Shown here piece after piece: positions 55,851 through 64,000 of a DNA stretch of 64,000 nucleotides. Within the stretch, counting starts at the first letter, position 1; each line of letters starts with the position of its first letter. Source of the DNA: Mycobacterium aquaticum (GTDB lineage Bacteria > Actinomycetota > Actinomycetes > Mycobacteriales > Mycobacteriaceae); the NCBI RefSeq assembly GCF_002086485.1, contig NZ_MVHF01000026.1, positions 1 to 64,000 on the forward strand, written 5' to 3'. The translations under genes were made by a program, and so were the position numbers. Under the pieces are notes generated by a model that ran no database searches, had not been told where the DNA came from, and saw only the letters and a program-made list of their open reading frames with translations.

Positions 55851-57110
55851 ATGGCAGCTAGCCCCCATGGTCTGTGTGAGTTCATCGATGCCTCGCCGTC
55901 TCCGTTCCACGTGTGCGCTCACGCCGCACAACGACTGGTCGCAGCAGGCTTCACAGAGCTGGCCGAAACCGACGCGTGGCCCGCGAGCGGTCGCTACTTC
56001 ACGGTGCGAGCCGGTTCGCTGGTGGCGTGGCGGTCCGACGAGTCCGGCCCGGTGACACCGTTTCGCATCGTCGGCGGGCATACCGACAGCCCGAATCTGC
56101 GGGTCAAGCAACATCCCGACCGCGTGGTGGCCGGCTGGCAGGTGGTGGCGCTGCAGCCCTACGGCGGGGCGTGGCTGAACTCCTGGCTGGACCGTGACCT
56201 CGGCATCAGCGGCCGGTTGGCGGTCCGCGTCGCGAACCGCGTCGAACACCGCCTGGTCTGCGTCGACGACCCGATCCTGCGGGTGCCGCAGCTGGCGATC
56301 CATCTGTCCGACGACCGCAAAGGAGTCAGCCCCGACCCACAGCGACACGTGAACGCGGTGTGGGGGTTGGGGGAGCAGCCGGGGTCGTTTCTCGGTTTCG
56401 TGGCCGAGCGGGCGGGCGTCGCCGAGGCCGACGTGCTGGGGTTCGACCTGATGACGCACGACACGAACCCGTCGGCAGTGACCGGTGTCGACGACGAGTT
56501 CGTCAGCGCGCCACGGTTGGACAACCAGGTGACGTGCTACGCCGGGTTGGAGGCCTTCCTCGCCGCGGGCGAATCCGACCACATCCCCGTGCTGGCGCTG
56601 TTCGACCACGAAGAGGTCGGTTCCACCTCCGACCACGGTGCCCAGTCCGAGCTGTTGCCCACCGTGCTGGAACGCATCACGCTGGCAGCCGGGGGCAGCA
56701 GGGAGGACTACCTGCGCCGGGTGGCCGGGTCGATGGTGGCGTCAGGCGACATGGCGCACGCCACCCACCCGAACTATCCCGATCGTCACGAGCCGTCCCA
56801 CCAGATAGCGGTCAACGCCGGGCCGGTGCTCAAGGTGCAGCCGAACCTGCGCTACGCCACCGACGGCCGCACCGCGGCGGCGTTCGCGCTTGCGTGCGAG
56901 CAGGCAGGCGTGCCGCTGCAGCGCTACGAGCACCGGGCGGATCTGCCCTGTGGGTCGACGATCGGGCCGATGACCTCCGCCCGGACCGGCATCCCCACCG
57001 TCGACGTCGGGGCGGCGCAGCTGGCGATGCATTCCGCGCGGGAGTTCATGGGAGCCCATGACGTCGCGGCCTACTCGGCGGCGTTGCAAGCTTTTTTGTC
57101 ACCGGCCTGA
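55851..57110 (+). CDS. pepC: M18 family aminopeptidase PepC (ApeB-like)
   Basis: This is a 419-residue dinuclear zinc aminopeptidase. It shows GGHTDSPNLRVK (metal His/Asp), DDEFVSAPRLDNQ, FDHEEVGSTS (catalytic Glu pair) and DMAHATHPNY (metal His). It removes N-terminal, often acidic, residues from peptides in the cytoplasm. It corresponds to Rv0800. No clear TANNNT or ribosome site is seen; the ATG at 55851 is the only good start. Confidence 0.93.
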   Translation: MAASPHGLCEFIDASPSPFHVCAHAAQRLVAAGFTELAETDAWPASGRYFTVRAGSLVAWRSDESGPVTPFRIVGGHTDSPNLRVKQHPDRVVAGWQVVALQPYGGAWLNSWLDRDLGISGRLAVRVANRVEHRLVCVDDPILRVPQLAIHLSDDRKGVSPDPQRHVNAVWGLGEQPGSFLGFVAERAGVAEADVLGFDLMTHDTNPSAVTGVDDEFVSAPRLDNQVTCYAGLEAFLAAGESDHIPVLALFDHEEVGSTSDHGAQSELLPTVLERITLAAGGSREDYLRRVAGSMVASGDMAHATHPNYPDRHEPSHQIAVNAGPVLKVQPNLRYATDGRTAAAFALACEQAGVPLQRYEHRADLPCGSTIGPMTSARTGIPTVDVGAAQLAMHSAREFMGAHDVAAYSAALQAFLSPA

Positions 57111-57125
57111 TCTATCGTCGGCCGC

Positions 57126-57473
57126 ATGACGCTGCATGTGGAGATGGTCACCGTCGACTGCGCCGAACCCGAGTCGCTGGCCCAGTGGTGGGCACAGGCT
57201 CTCGGCGGCACGGTAAACGCCGTGATGCCAGGCGAATTCATCATCGTCGAGTCGCCCGACGGCCCCAAGCTGGGATTCCAGCACGTCGATGATCCGACGC
57301 CGGGCAAGAACCGGGTCCACCTCGACTTCCACGCCGCTGACATGGAAGCCGAGGTGGCGCGGCTTGTCGGGCTGGGTGCCAGCGAAACCGGGCGGCACAG
57401 TTTCGGTGACGCGTTCTCCTGGGTGGTGCTCGCCGACCCAGTGGGCAACGCGTTCTGTATCGCCGGTCAATAA
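57126..57473 (+). CDS. Glyoxalase/VOC family protein (Rv0801-type)
   Basis: This 115-residue protein has one VOC fold (MVTVDCAEPESLAQWWAQALGG, then FHAADMEAEVARLVGLGA and VLADPVGNAFCI). The two beta-alpha-beta-beta-beta halves can bind a metal between His/Glu residues, but only part of the set is clear. Substrate unknown. A TATCGT -10 (57113-57118) lies 7 nt before the ATG. Confidence 0.88.
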   Translation: MTLHVEMVTVDCAEPESLAQWWAQALGGTVNAVMPGEFIIVESPDGPKLGFQHVDDPTPGKNRVHLDFHAADMEAEVARLVGLGASETGRHSFGDAFSWVVLADPVGNAFCIAGQ

Positions 57474-57500
57474 CAGCTGCCAGCTGGCAGGATTCCGGCC

Positions 57501-58709
57501 ATGCTGTTGTCGCTCGTCGCGGTCTCGGTGGTGCTGGCCTGCTGGTCGCTCTTCTCGCGGGGCTTCGAGCGGCTGCGGCTCACCTCGCCCATGCTGCTTG
57601 TGCTGGCGGGGATCGCGACCGGTTTCACCACCAAGGACGCGCTCGCGTCGACCCTGAACGCCGTCGCTGCCCAGCACGTGGCCGAAATCATCCTCGCTGT
57701 ACTGCTTTTCGTCGATGCCACCGATGTGCGCGGTGGGTATCTCGGCGCTGACCCGCGCTCGGCACTGCGGTTGCTGTTCATCGCGATGCCGCTGGGCCTG
57801 GCCGCGTCGGTTCTGCTGGGCCTGTGGCTGCTGCCAGGCCTACCGTGGGCCGTGCTGCTGGTCATCGCGTGCGTGGTGGTGCCGACCGACTTTGCGCCGA
57901 CGTCCTCGCTGCTGCGTGACGACCGCATTCCCGAACGGGTACGTGGCCTGCTCAACGTCGAGGCCGGCTACAACGACGGCATCGTCTCGCCGGTCTTCAT
58001 CTTCGCCGTTGTCCTGGCCTCCGACCGCACCCAGGCCGAGACCCCGCTGGACGCGCTGGGCCGGGCAATCCCTGAGGCAGGCAAGGCGCTGCTGGTCGGC
58101 GCCATCGTCGGTGCCGTTCTGGCGGTGGCGACCAACACCGCCGAACGCCGGGCTTTGATGACCGGCCAGGCCAAACGCCTGATCCTGGTGACGGCCCCGC
58201 TGTTGTCGTTCGGAGCCAGCCTCGGCATCGGCGGCAACGGCTTCGTCTCGGCCTTCGTCTGCGGCATCGCGTTCAACTACTTCCGGACCTCGCCGACCTT
58301 CGCCACCGAACTGGAACTCGTCGACGACGTCGGATTCCTCCTGGCTTCCGGCATGTGGTTCGTGTTCGGCCTCACCGCCGTGCTGGCGCTCGGTTTCGGC
58401 GTGCCGTGGGGGATGGTCGTGTTCTGCCTGCTCGTGCTCACCGTGGTGCGCGTCGTCACGGTGCTGCTGGCGATGCTCGGCTCACCGGTCGGGTGGCCGG
58501 AGCGCTTACTGCTCGGCTGGCTGGGACCACGCGGTACCAGCTCCATCGTCTTCGGACTGCTGGCGTTCAACGCGCTCGAAGGCGTCGCCGAGGACACCGT
58601 CGTGCAGGTGCTGGTAATCGCGGTGCTGGGCAGCGTCATCGTGCACGGAGCGAGCGCGCCCGCTGCCGCCCGTGCGTACCAGCGGTCGCAAACCAGACTG
58701 GTCACCTGA
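57501..58709 (+). CDS. Cation:proton antiporter (CPA1-type) membrane protein
   Basis: This 402-residue protein has about twelve predicted membrane helices with CPA-type cores: VADIILAVLLFVDA, VVVPTDFAPTSSLLRDD (the ND/TD-type ion site region) and GYNDGIVSPVF. It probably exchanges Na+ or K+ for H+. A counterpart is not obvious between Rv0801 and purL in M. tuberculosis, so this may be an insertion. It starts 27 nt after the VOC gene. Confidence 0.85.
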   Translation: MLLSLVAVSVVLACWSLFSRGFERLRLTSPMLLVLAGIATGFTTKDALASTLNAVAAQHVAEIILAVLLFVDATDVRGGYLGADPRSALRLLFIAMPLGLAASVLLGLWLLPGLPWAVLLVIACVVVPTDFAPTSSLLRDDRIPERVRGLLNVEAGYNDGIVSPVFIFAVVLASDRTQAETPLDALGRAIPEAGKALLVGAIVGAVLAVATNTAERRALMTGQAKRLILVTAPLLSFGASLGIGGNGFVSAFVCGIAFNYFRTSPTFATELELVDDVGFLLASGMWFVFGLTAVLALGFGVPWGMVVFCLLVLTVVRVVTVLLAMLGSPVGWPERLLLGWLGPRGTSSIVFGLLAFNALEGVAEDTVVQVLVIAVLGSVIVHGASAPAAARAYQRSQTRLVT

Positions 58710-58773
58710 CGGTTGGGCTCCGCCGAGTATGCCGCTGACCTGCTCGGGGTCAAAGGCGCAGGGCCGGCAACGA

Positions 58774-58779
58774 TACACT
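58774..58779 (+). promoter_or_regulatory. -10 hexamer TACACT of purL
   Basis: The hexamer ends 6 nt before the purL GTG and predicts a leaderless transcript. Confidence 0.55.
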
Positions 58780-58785
58780 CTGAGC

Positions 58786-61083
58786 GTGACGTCTGAGCTC
58801 ACCCACGACATCGACTCGGTGGAGCGGGCAGCCGCCACCCCCGATCACCCCCAGCCCTACCGCGAACTCGGCCTCAAGGATGACGAGTACCAGCGGATCC
58901 GGGAGATCCTCGGCAGGCGTCCCACCGACGCTGAACTGGCCATGTACTCGGTGATGTGGAGTGAGCACTGCTCCTACAAGTCCTCCAAGGTGCACCTGCG
59001 CTATTTCGGTGAAACCACCACCGACGAGATGCGCGCCGGCATGCTGGCCGGTATCGGCGAGAACGCAGGCGTCGTCGACATCGGCGATGGCTGGGCCGTC
59101 ACCTTCAAGGTCGAGTCCCACAACCACCCGTCCTACGTCGAGCCCTACCAGGGCGCGGCCACCGGTGTCGGCGGCATCGTCCGCGACATCATGGCCATGG
59201 GTGCCCGCCCGGTCGCGGTGATGGACCAGCTGCGGTTCGGTGCGGCCGACGCCCCCGACACCCGGCGCGTGCTCGACGGCGTGGTGCGTGGCGTCGGTGG
59301 CTACGGCAACTCCCTGGGCCTGCCGAACATCGGCGGCGAGACCGTCTTCGACGCGTCCTACGCGGGCAACCCGCTGGTGAACGCGCTGTGCGTCGGCGTG
59401 CTGCGCAAGGAAGACCTGCACCTGGCGTTCGCGTCGGGCACGGGCAACAAGATCATCCTGTTCGGTGCCCGCACCGGCCTGGACGGCATCGGCGGTGTGT
59501 CGGTGCTCGCGTCGGAGACCTTCGGCGGCGACGAAGGGTCCGGCCCCGGCCGCAAGAAGCTCCCCGCGGTGCAGGTCGGCGACCCGTTCACCGAGAAGGT
59601 GCTCATCGAGTGCTGTCTGGAGCTCTACGCGGCCGGCCTGGTGGTCGGTATCCAGGATCTCGGCGGCGCCGGATTGTCGTGCGCCACATCCGAACTGGCG
59701 TCCGCCGGCGACGGCGGTATGCGGGTGGAACTGGAACGGGTACCGCAGCGCGCGACCAACATGACCCCGGCCGAGATCCTGTCGAGCGAATCGCAGGAAC
59801 GGATGTGCGCGGTGGTCACCCCGGAGAACGTCGACGCGTTCATGGCGGTGTGCCGCAAGTGGGAGGTGCTGGCCACCGTCATCGGTGAGGTGACCGACGG
59901 CGACCGGCTGCAGATCACGTGGAACGGCGAGACCGTCGTCGACGTGCCGCCGCGCACCGTCGCGCACGAGGGCCCGGTGTACCAGCGTCCGGTGGCGCGC
60001 CCCGACAGCCAAGACGCGCTGATCGCCGACACCTCGGCGAAGCTGCCGCGTCCCACGACGGGCGACGAGCTGCGGGAGACCCTGCTGACGATGGTCGGCA
60101 GTCCGCATCTGTGTAGCCGGGCGTTCATCACCGAGCAGTACGACCGGTACGTGCGGGGTAACACCGTGCTGGCCGAGCATGCCGACGGTGGTGTGCTGCG
60201 CATCGACGAGTCCACCGGCCGGGGCATCGCGCTGTCCACCGATGCCTCCGGGCGCTACACCCAGCTGGACCCCTACACCGGCGCGCAGCTCGCGCTCGCC
60301 GAGGCCTACCGCAACGTCGCCGTCACCGGCGCCACACCGGTCGCGGTGACCAACTGCCTCAACTTCGGGTCTCCCGAGGACCCCGGTGTCATGTGGCAGT
60401 TCAGCCAAGCGGTCCGCGGCCTCGCCGATGGCTGTGCGGCCCTTGGCATTCCGGTGACCGGCGGCAACGTCAGCTTCTACAACCAGACCGGGACCACCGC
60501 GATCCTGCCGACCCCGGTGGTCGGCGTGCTCGGCGTGATCGACGACGTGAAGCGCCGGATCCCCACCGGTCTCGGCACCGAGCCCGGCGAGACCCTGATG
60601 CTGCTCGGCGACACCCACGACGAGTTCGACGGGTCGATCTGGGCGCAGGTCACAGGCGACCACCTCGGCGGGGTGCCGCCGAAGGTGGACCTCGACCGCG
60701 AGAAGCTCCTGGCCGAGGTGCTGGTGGCGGCGTCGCGCGACGGGCTGGTCTCCGCCGCGCACGACCTGTCCGAGGGCGGGCTGATCCAAGCAGTGGTCGA
60801 AGCCGCGCTCGCGGGCGAAACCGGTTGCCGGGTCATCCTTCCCGAAGGTGCTGACCCCTTCGTGGCGCTCTTCTCCGAGTCGGCGGGGCGCGTACTGGTG
60901 GCCGTTCCGCGGACCGAGGAGAGCCGGTTCCGGTCGATGTGCGAGGCACGCGGCCTGCCGGTGACCCGCATCGGTGTGGTCGACCAGGGTAGCGATTCGG
61001 TCGAAGTGCAGGGCCAGTTCAGTGTCACCTTGTCCGAGCTGCGGAGCACGTCGGAGGGCGTGCTGCCCGGGTTGTTCGGGTGA
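58786..61083 (+). CDS. purL: PurL, FGAM synthetase large subunit
   Basis: This 765-residue ATP-dependent enzyme uses ammonia from PurQ to convert FGAR to FGAM. It shows YSVMWSEHCSYKSSK near the start, FKVESHNHPSYVEPYQGAATGVGG (nucleotide site) and the tandem AIRS-like halves with GGNVSFYNQT near residue 560. Its length identifies the small PurL form that needs PurS and PurQ, both present upstream. The GTG at 58786 is chosen because the longer frame covers the promoter. Confidence 0.97.
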   Translation: MTSELTHDIDSVERAAATPDHPQPYRELGLKDDEYQRIREILGRRPTDAELAMYSVMWSEHCSYKSSKVHLRYFGETTTDEMRAGMLAGIGENAGVVDIGDGWAVTFKVESHNHPSYVEPYQGAATGVGGIVRDIMAMGARPVAVMDQLRFGAADAPDTRRVLDGVVRGVGGYGNSLGLPNIGGETVFDASYAGNPLVNALCVGVLRKEDLHLAFASGTGNKIILFGARTGLDGIGGVSVLASETFGGDEGSGPGRKKLPAVQVGDPFTEKVLIECCLELYAAGLVVGIQDLGGAGLSCATSELASAGDGGMRVELERVPQRATNMTPAEILSSESQERMCAVVTPENVDAFMAVCRKWEVLATVIGEVTDGDRLQITWNGETVVDVPPRTVAHEGPVYQRPVARPDSQDALIADTSAKLPRPTTGDELRETLLTMVGSPHLCSRAFITEQYDRYVRGNTVLAEHADGGVLRIDESTGRGIALSTDASGRYTQLDPYTGAQLALAEAYRNVAVTGATPVAVTNCLNFGSPEDPGVMWQFSQAVRGLADGCAALGIPVTGGNVSFYNQTGTTAILPTPVVGVLGVIDDVKRRIPTGLGTEPGETLMLLGDTHDEFDGSIWAQVTGDHLGGVPPKVDLDREKLLAEVLVAASRDGLVSAAHDLSEGGLIQAVVEAALAGETGCRVILPEGADPFVALFSESAGRVLVAVPRTEESRFRSMCEARGLPVTRIGVVDQGSDSVEVQGQFSVTLSELRSTSEGVLPGLFG

Positions 61084-62804
61084 TTGAACAGACCACAAAT
61101 CGACATCCGTTACTGGTCTGGGCCTGGAACCTGGTCCGGCTCGATTTCGCAGGCATCGCCGTCGGCGCCCTGTTCTTCTGTTTGTCGCTGACCCCGTCGC
61201 TGCTGCCCAGAGACTGGTTGTTCGCCGGGCTGATCGGTGGGATCAACGCAGCCATCGGCTACGGCATCGGCGTCGTGCTCGGAAAAGTGCTGTACCGCTT
61301 GGTTTTACGGCGTAGACCGTGGTGGCCCCCGGGTAAGCGGGTGCTGTACGGCCTCAAGGCGGTCGTCGTCACCGGTGCGATCGCGGCGTGCATTCTGATG
61401 CTGATCCCGGCCGCGGCCTGGCAGCGGCAGGTGTCGGCGGTGATGGGCATGGAAGGTCCGGGCACCGCGGGCTATCTGCGCACATTGATCATCGCCGTGG
61501 CCGTCGGCACGGCGTTGATCTCCACCGCGCGGGTGCTGCGTGACGCCGTGCGGCTGCTGGCCCGGCTGTTCATCCGGCGGTGGCATCTGCACCGTGAGGT
61601 CGCGCAGTTCATCGGGACCGCGATCGTGGTGGTGCTGGTGGTCACGCTGGTCAACGGTGTGCTCTACCGCGGGTTTCTGGCCGGGGCGAGTCGGGTGTTC
61701 CAGCCGCAGAACACCACCACCCGCGAGGGTGTCAGCCAGCCCGATCAACCTGAAAGATCAGGAAGCCCAGACTCTTTCGCGCAGTGGAACACCCTCGGCT
61801 TTCAAGGCCGCAACTTCGTCGCCACCGGCCCGCACGCCGACGAGCTCACCAAGCTCAACGGAAGGCCCGCCAAGGAACCGATCCGGGTGTACGCCGGATT
61901 GCAGACCGGCGACAGTGATCAGCAGCGGATCTCGGTGGTCCTCAGCGAACTTGAGCGTACCCACGCGTTCGATCGCAAGATGCTGGTGATCGTCCCGACC
62001 ACGGGTACCGGCTGGGTCAATCCGGTCGCGGCGCGGGCACTGGAGATGATGTACAACGGCGACACCGCGATGGTCGGCATGCAGTATTCCTATCTGCCGA
62101 GCTGGATTTCGTTCCTGGCGGACCGGGAGAAGTCGGTGGACTCCGGTCGGACCATGATCAATGCCATCCATGAACGCTGGGCCCAACTGCCCGCGGACCA
62201 CCGGCCGGAACTGGTGCTCTACGGCGAGAGCCTGGGTTCGCTGGCCGGGCAGGGAGCCTTCAGCTGGCTGCCCGACATCGCGAGGATGGGTTTCTCCGCT
62301 GTGCTGTGGGTCGGCCCGCCGAACGCCAGCACGCTGTGGCACGGCCTGATGGTGCGCCGCGACCCGGGAACCCCGGCGGTCAGACCGCGTTACGACAACG
62401 GCCGTACGGTCCGGTTCTCCGAAGCCGTCGATCCCGGCGAAATCGCCGCCGACACGGCAGGCACGTGGGAGGGGACCCGGGTGCTGTTCCTGCAGCATCC
62501 GTCGGACCCGATCGTCTGGTGGTCGACGGATCTGCTGTTCTCCCGGCCGGATTGGCTCGTCGAGCCGCCCGCCCGCGACCGCACGGCGTCGATGCGCTGG
62601 TATCCGATCATCACGTTCTGGCAGGTCGCCGCCGACATCACCAACGCCTCGGGGGTGCCGGCCGGGCACGGGCACAACTACGGCGAGTCGGTGTTGGACG
62701 GCTGGGCGGCGGTGGCGCCGCCGGCTGGTTGGACACCGCATGACACCGAGCGCATCCGGATCGCGCTACAGAAGACCATGGCCGAGGACGGCCCCGAAAA
62801 CTGA
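61080..62804 (+). CDS. Membrane-anchored alpha/beta hydrolase (Abhydrolase_9 family)
   Basis: This 574-residue protein has an N-terminal membrane domain of four to five helices (residues 20-200) and a C-terminal alpha/beta hydrolase domain outside or inside the membrane face. The nucleophile Ser is in LYGESLGSLAGQ (about residue 383), and the late GHGHNYGE holds the catalytic His. The family is common in actinobacteria and uncharacterised; lipid or ester hydrolysis is likely. The GTG overlaps the purL stop, so the two are co-translated. Confidence 0.85.
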   Translation: MIEQTTNRHPLLVWAWNLVRLDFAGIAVGALFFCLSLTPSLLPRDWLFAGLIGGINAAIGYGIGVVLGKVLYRLVLRRRPWWPPGKRVLYGLKAVVVTGAIAACILMLIPAAAWQRQVSAVMGMEGPGTAGYLRTLIIAVAVGTALISTARVLRDAVRLLARLFIRRWHLHREVAQFIGTAIVVVLVVTLVNGVLYRGFLAGASRVFQPQNTTTREGVSQPDQPERSGSPDSFAQWNTLGFQGRNFVATGPHADELTKLNGRPAKEPIRVYAGLQTGDSDQQRISVVLSELERTHAFDRKMLVIVPTTGTGWVNPVAARALEMMYNGDTAMVGMQYSYLPSWISFLADREKSVDSGRTMINAIHERWAQLPADHRPELVLYGESLGSLAGQGAFSWLPDIARMGFSAVLWVGPPNASTLWHGLMVRRDPGTPAVRPRYDNGRTVRFSEAVDPGEIAADTAGTWEGTRVLFLQHPSDPIVWWSTDLLFSRPDWLVEPPARDRTASMRWYPIITFWQVAADITNASGVPAGHGHNYGESVLDGWAAVAPPAGWTPHDTERIRIALQKTMAEDGPEN

Positions 62805-63421
62805 TGCCCGCCAACAGGTTACGGGCGCTGCTGCTGGCCGGTGGGCTGGTGGCCTGGAGCTCCCTGGTGGATCCGCGGCTACCGGCGCGCTGGCAGCCCG
62901 CGCTGCGGGCGCTCGTGGGCACTGGCCTGGTCGCGCTCACCCGCGCGCCGACCGGCCTGCAGACGACTCGCGTGCGGCCCGGCCTGCGGTGGGGTGCGGT
63001 CGCGGCCCTCGCAGTCACCGCCGCGACCGCGGCCACGACGGCGGTGCCCGCCGCACGCGCCGTGATGCGTCAGCGGGAATTGCCCTCGGATCCGGTCGGA
63101 TGGCTGATGCTGCGGATCCCGATCGGCACGGTGTGGGCGGAGGAGACGACCTATCGTGGCGCGCTCGCGAGCGTGGGCTCCGGCGCATTCGGTCCCCGTG
63201 GCGGGCGGGTTCTGCAGGCGGCGGCATTCGGCTTGTCGCACATCGCCGATGCGCGCGCGACAGGCGCCCCAGTCGTCGGCACCGTGCTGGTGACCGGTGG
63301 CGCGGGATGGGTGTTCGGATGGCTGGCCGACAGTTCCGGTGGACTGGCTGCGCCGATGCTGACGCACCTGGCCCTCAATGAGGCTGGGGCGCTGGCCGTG
63401 CTGTTCTTCCGACGCCGCTGA
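62804..63421 (+). CDS. CPBP family intramembrane metalloprotease
   Basis: This 205-residue membrane protein has the CPBP (Abi) motifs: EExxxR in AEETTYRGAL (about residue 114), FGLSHI with the second-motif His, and LTHLALN with the third. Such proteins are intramembrane metal-dependent proteases (Rce1-like), or immunity factors in other contexts. It corresponds to Rv0804 by position. The ATG overlaps the previous stop (TGATG). The 3' end overlaps the next, opposite gene by 47 nt. Confidence 0.88.
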   Translation: MPANRLRALLLAGGLVAWSSLVDPRLPARWQPALRALVGTGLVALTRAPTGLQTTRVRPGLRWGAVAALAVTAATAATTAVPAARAVMRQRELPSDPVGWLMLRIPIGTVWAEETTYRGALASVGSGAFGPRGGRVLQAAAFGLSHIADARATGAPVVGTVLVTGGAGWVFGWLADSSGGLAAPMLTHLALNEAGALAVLFFRRR

Positions 63422-63980
63422 GCAGCGCCGCGACGCCGACGATCAGGACGGTGACGCCCAGCGGCCACCACGCTGCGATCGCGAAGTCCCTCGCGCGCAG
63501 TGGGATGAACACCACGCCGGCCGCAGTCGCCAACATCACGATGCGGGGCACCTGCATCGCGGCGGGTGCCCCCGATACCCGCGAGTTCGCTTCGGCGACC
63601 AGGACATACACCACGAGTAGGAGCAACGCCGCCACGATGGACAGCAGGCCGCTGATCTCGCGCTGGTAGCGGCAGAGCGCCACCGCGACGACGGCGGTGC
63701 CCGCAGCGACCAGGCAGGAGGTCGCCACCCCGCCACCGAACAGCCGCCCGGCGACTCGCGTCGCTGCCCACAGCAATGCAAGAACAGCCGCACACGACAG
63801 CGGTACAGGACCCGCAAGCAGCCAGAGACGGCTTGGCTCACCGAAGATTTCGATCGCGATCGAGGAGAACGAACCGGCCTGGTATTGGAAACCGCCTGCC
63901 GTTGCGACGTTCACCGCCACCAGCAGCGTGACCGTGCACACGGCGACCGCGGCCAGCACCACGCCGAGGGGCCGGCTCAC
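63375..63980 (-). CDS. Hypothetical membrane protein
   Basis: This 201-residue protein has about five predicted helices (VVLAAVAVCTVTLLVAVNVA, LWLLAGPVPLSCAAVLALLWAA, VATSCLVAAGTAVVAVAL, LSIVAALLLLVVYVLVA, WWPLGVTVLIVGVAALLSGVG). No family is recognised. The first 46 nt of its 3' end run antisense to the CPBP gene. The ATG at 63980 is 20 nt before the window edge, so its promoter lies outside. Confidence 0.65.
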   Translation of the reverse strand: MSRPLGVVLAAVAVCTVTLLVAVNVATAGGFQYQAGSFSSIAIEIFGEPSRLWLLAGPVPLSCAAVLALLWAATRVAGRLFGGGVATSCLVAAGTAVVAVALCRYQREISGLLSIVAALLLLVVYVLVAEANSRVSGAPAAMQVPRIVMLATAAGVVFIPLRARDFAIAAWWPLGVTVLIVGVAALLSGVGRTARPAPQPH

Positions 63981-64000
63981 CGAGCGCAGCCTGCCGTTGG

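Noticed and set aside
58750..61098. 782-codon open frame on the minus strand
   Set aside because: It mirrors purL codon for codon and has no homology signal.

Overview
The window is high-GC actinobacterial DNA with many GTG starts and a gene order that, as I recall it, follows the Mycobacterium tuberculosis segment from phoP (Rv0757) to about Rv0804: phoP-phoR, a HIT protein, a KSI-like protein, adhB, ferredoxin, cyp51, cyp123, aldA, purD, purB, cyp126, purC, ptrB, purS, purQ, encapsulin, DyP peroxidase, pepC and purL. A fused DUF429-(p)ppGpp synthetase of the RelZ type, an intact ptrB and several inserted blocks point to a fast-growing Mycolicibacterium related to M. smegmatis rather than to the tuberculosis complex. 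Species assignment is inference. I see no rRNA, CRISPR array, insertion sequence or prophage.

Layout. 0.1-6 kb: an HIBADH-like oxidoreductase, a YdeI-like protein and a four-gene molybdenum hydroxylase operon (large subunit, CoxG, FAD subunit, 2Fe-2S subunit). 6-10.4 kb: a secreted VanX-like dipeptidase, a Tat-exported GH5-like glycosidase, a DUF885 lipoprotein and an enoyl-CoA hydratase. 10.4-12.4 kb: an ECF41-type sigma factor divergent from a DoxX protein, with back-to-back promoters matching the ECF41 signature. 12.4-14 kb: an HNH protein, tRNA-Thr(UGT) and a decapeptide-repeat protein. 14-16.4 kb: phoP-phoR. 16.3-27.9 kb: a lipid/sterol oxidation block with a TetR-cyp123-SDR-cyp51-ferredoxin-NTF2 operon on the minus strand and a divergent aldA-SDR-HIBADH-CMD operon on the plus strand, sharing two copies of the operator GGACA-NN-TGTCC. 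27.9-34.9 kb: a block absent from the corresponding M. tuberculosis interval, with a Cys/His-rich protein of unknown function, a PknH-sensor-like secreted protein, two duplicated DUF5642-like lipoproteins, an EspA/EspE-like type VII secretion substrate, a TetR and a CYP125-like P450. 35-53.7 kb: purD, purB, purC, purS and purQ with relZ, cyp126, transporters, ptrB, a TetR/DoxX pair, glutathione peroxidase, an FAD dehydrogenase and hydrolases. 54-64 kb: the encapsulin/DyP nanocompartment operon, pepC, a cation/proton antiporter, purL and membrane proteins.

How it works together. The de novo purine genes enter transcription at five separate points (purD, purB, purC, purS, purL). Each has a TANNNT -10 hexamer 6-8 nt before the start codon, so all five are predicted to give leaderless mRNAs. 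The same architecture supports the starts chosen for many other genes here (VanX-like, GH5-like, DUF885, HIT, tetR, both DUF5642 lipoproteins, glutathione peroxidase, FAD dehydrogenase, DyP, VOC). Convergent gene pairs tend to overlap at their 3' ends or to be separated by long inverted repeats; two of these repeats have loops of exactly 39 nt.

All M. tuberculosis correspondences and family assignments come from recall of those families, not from a search.
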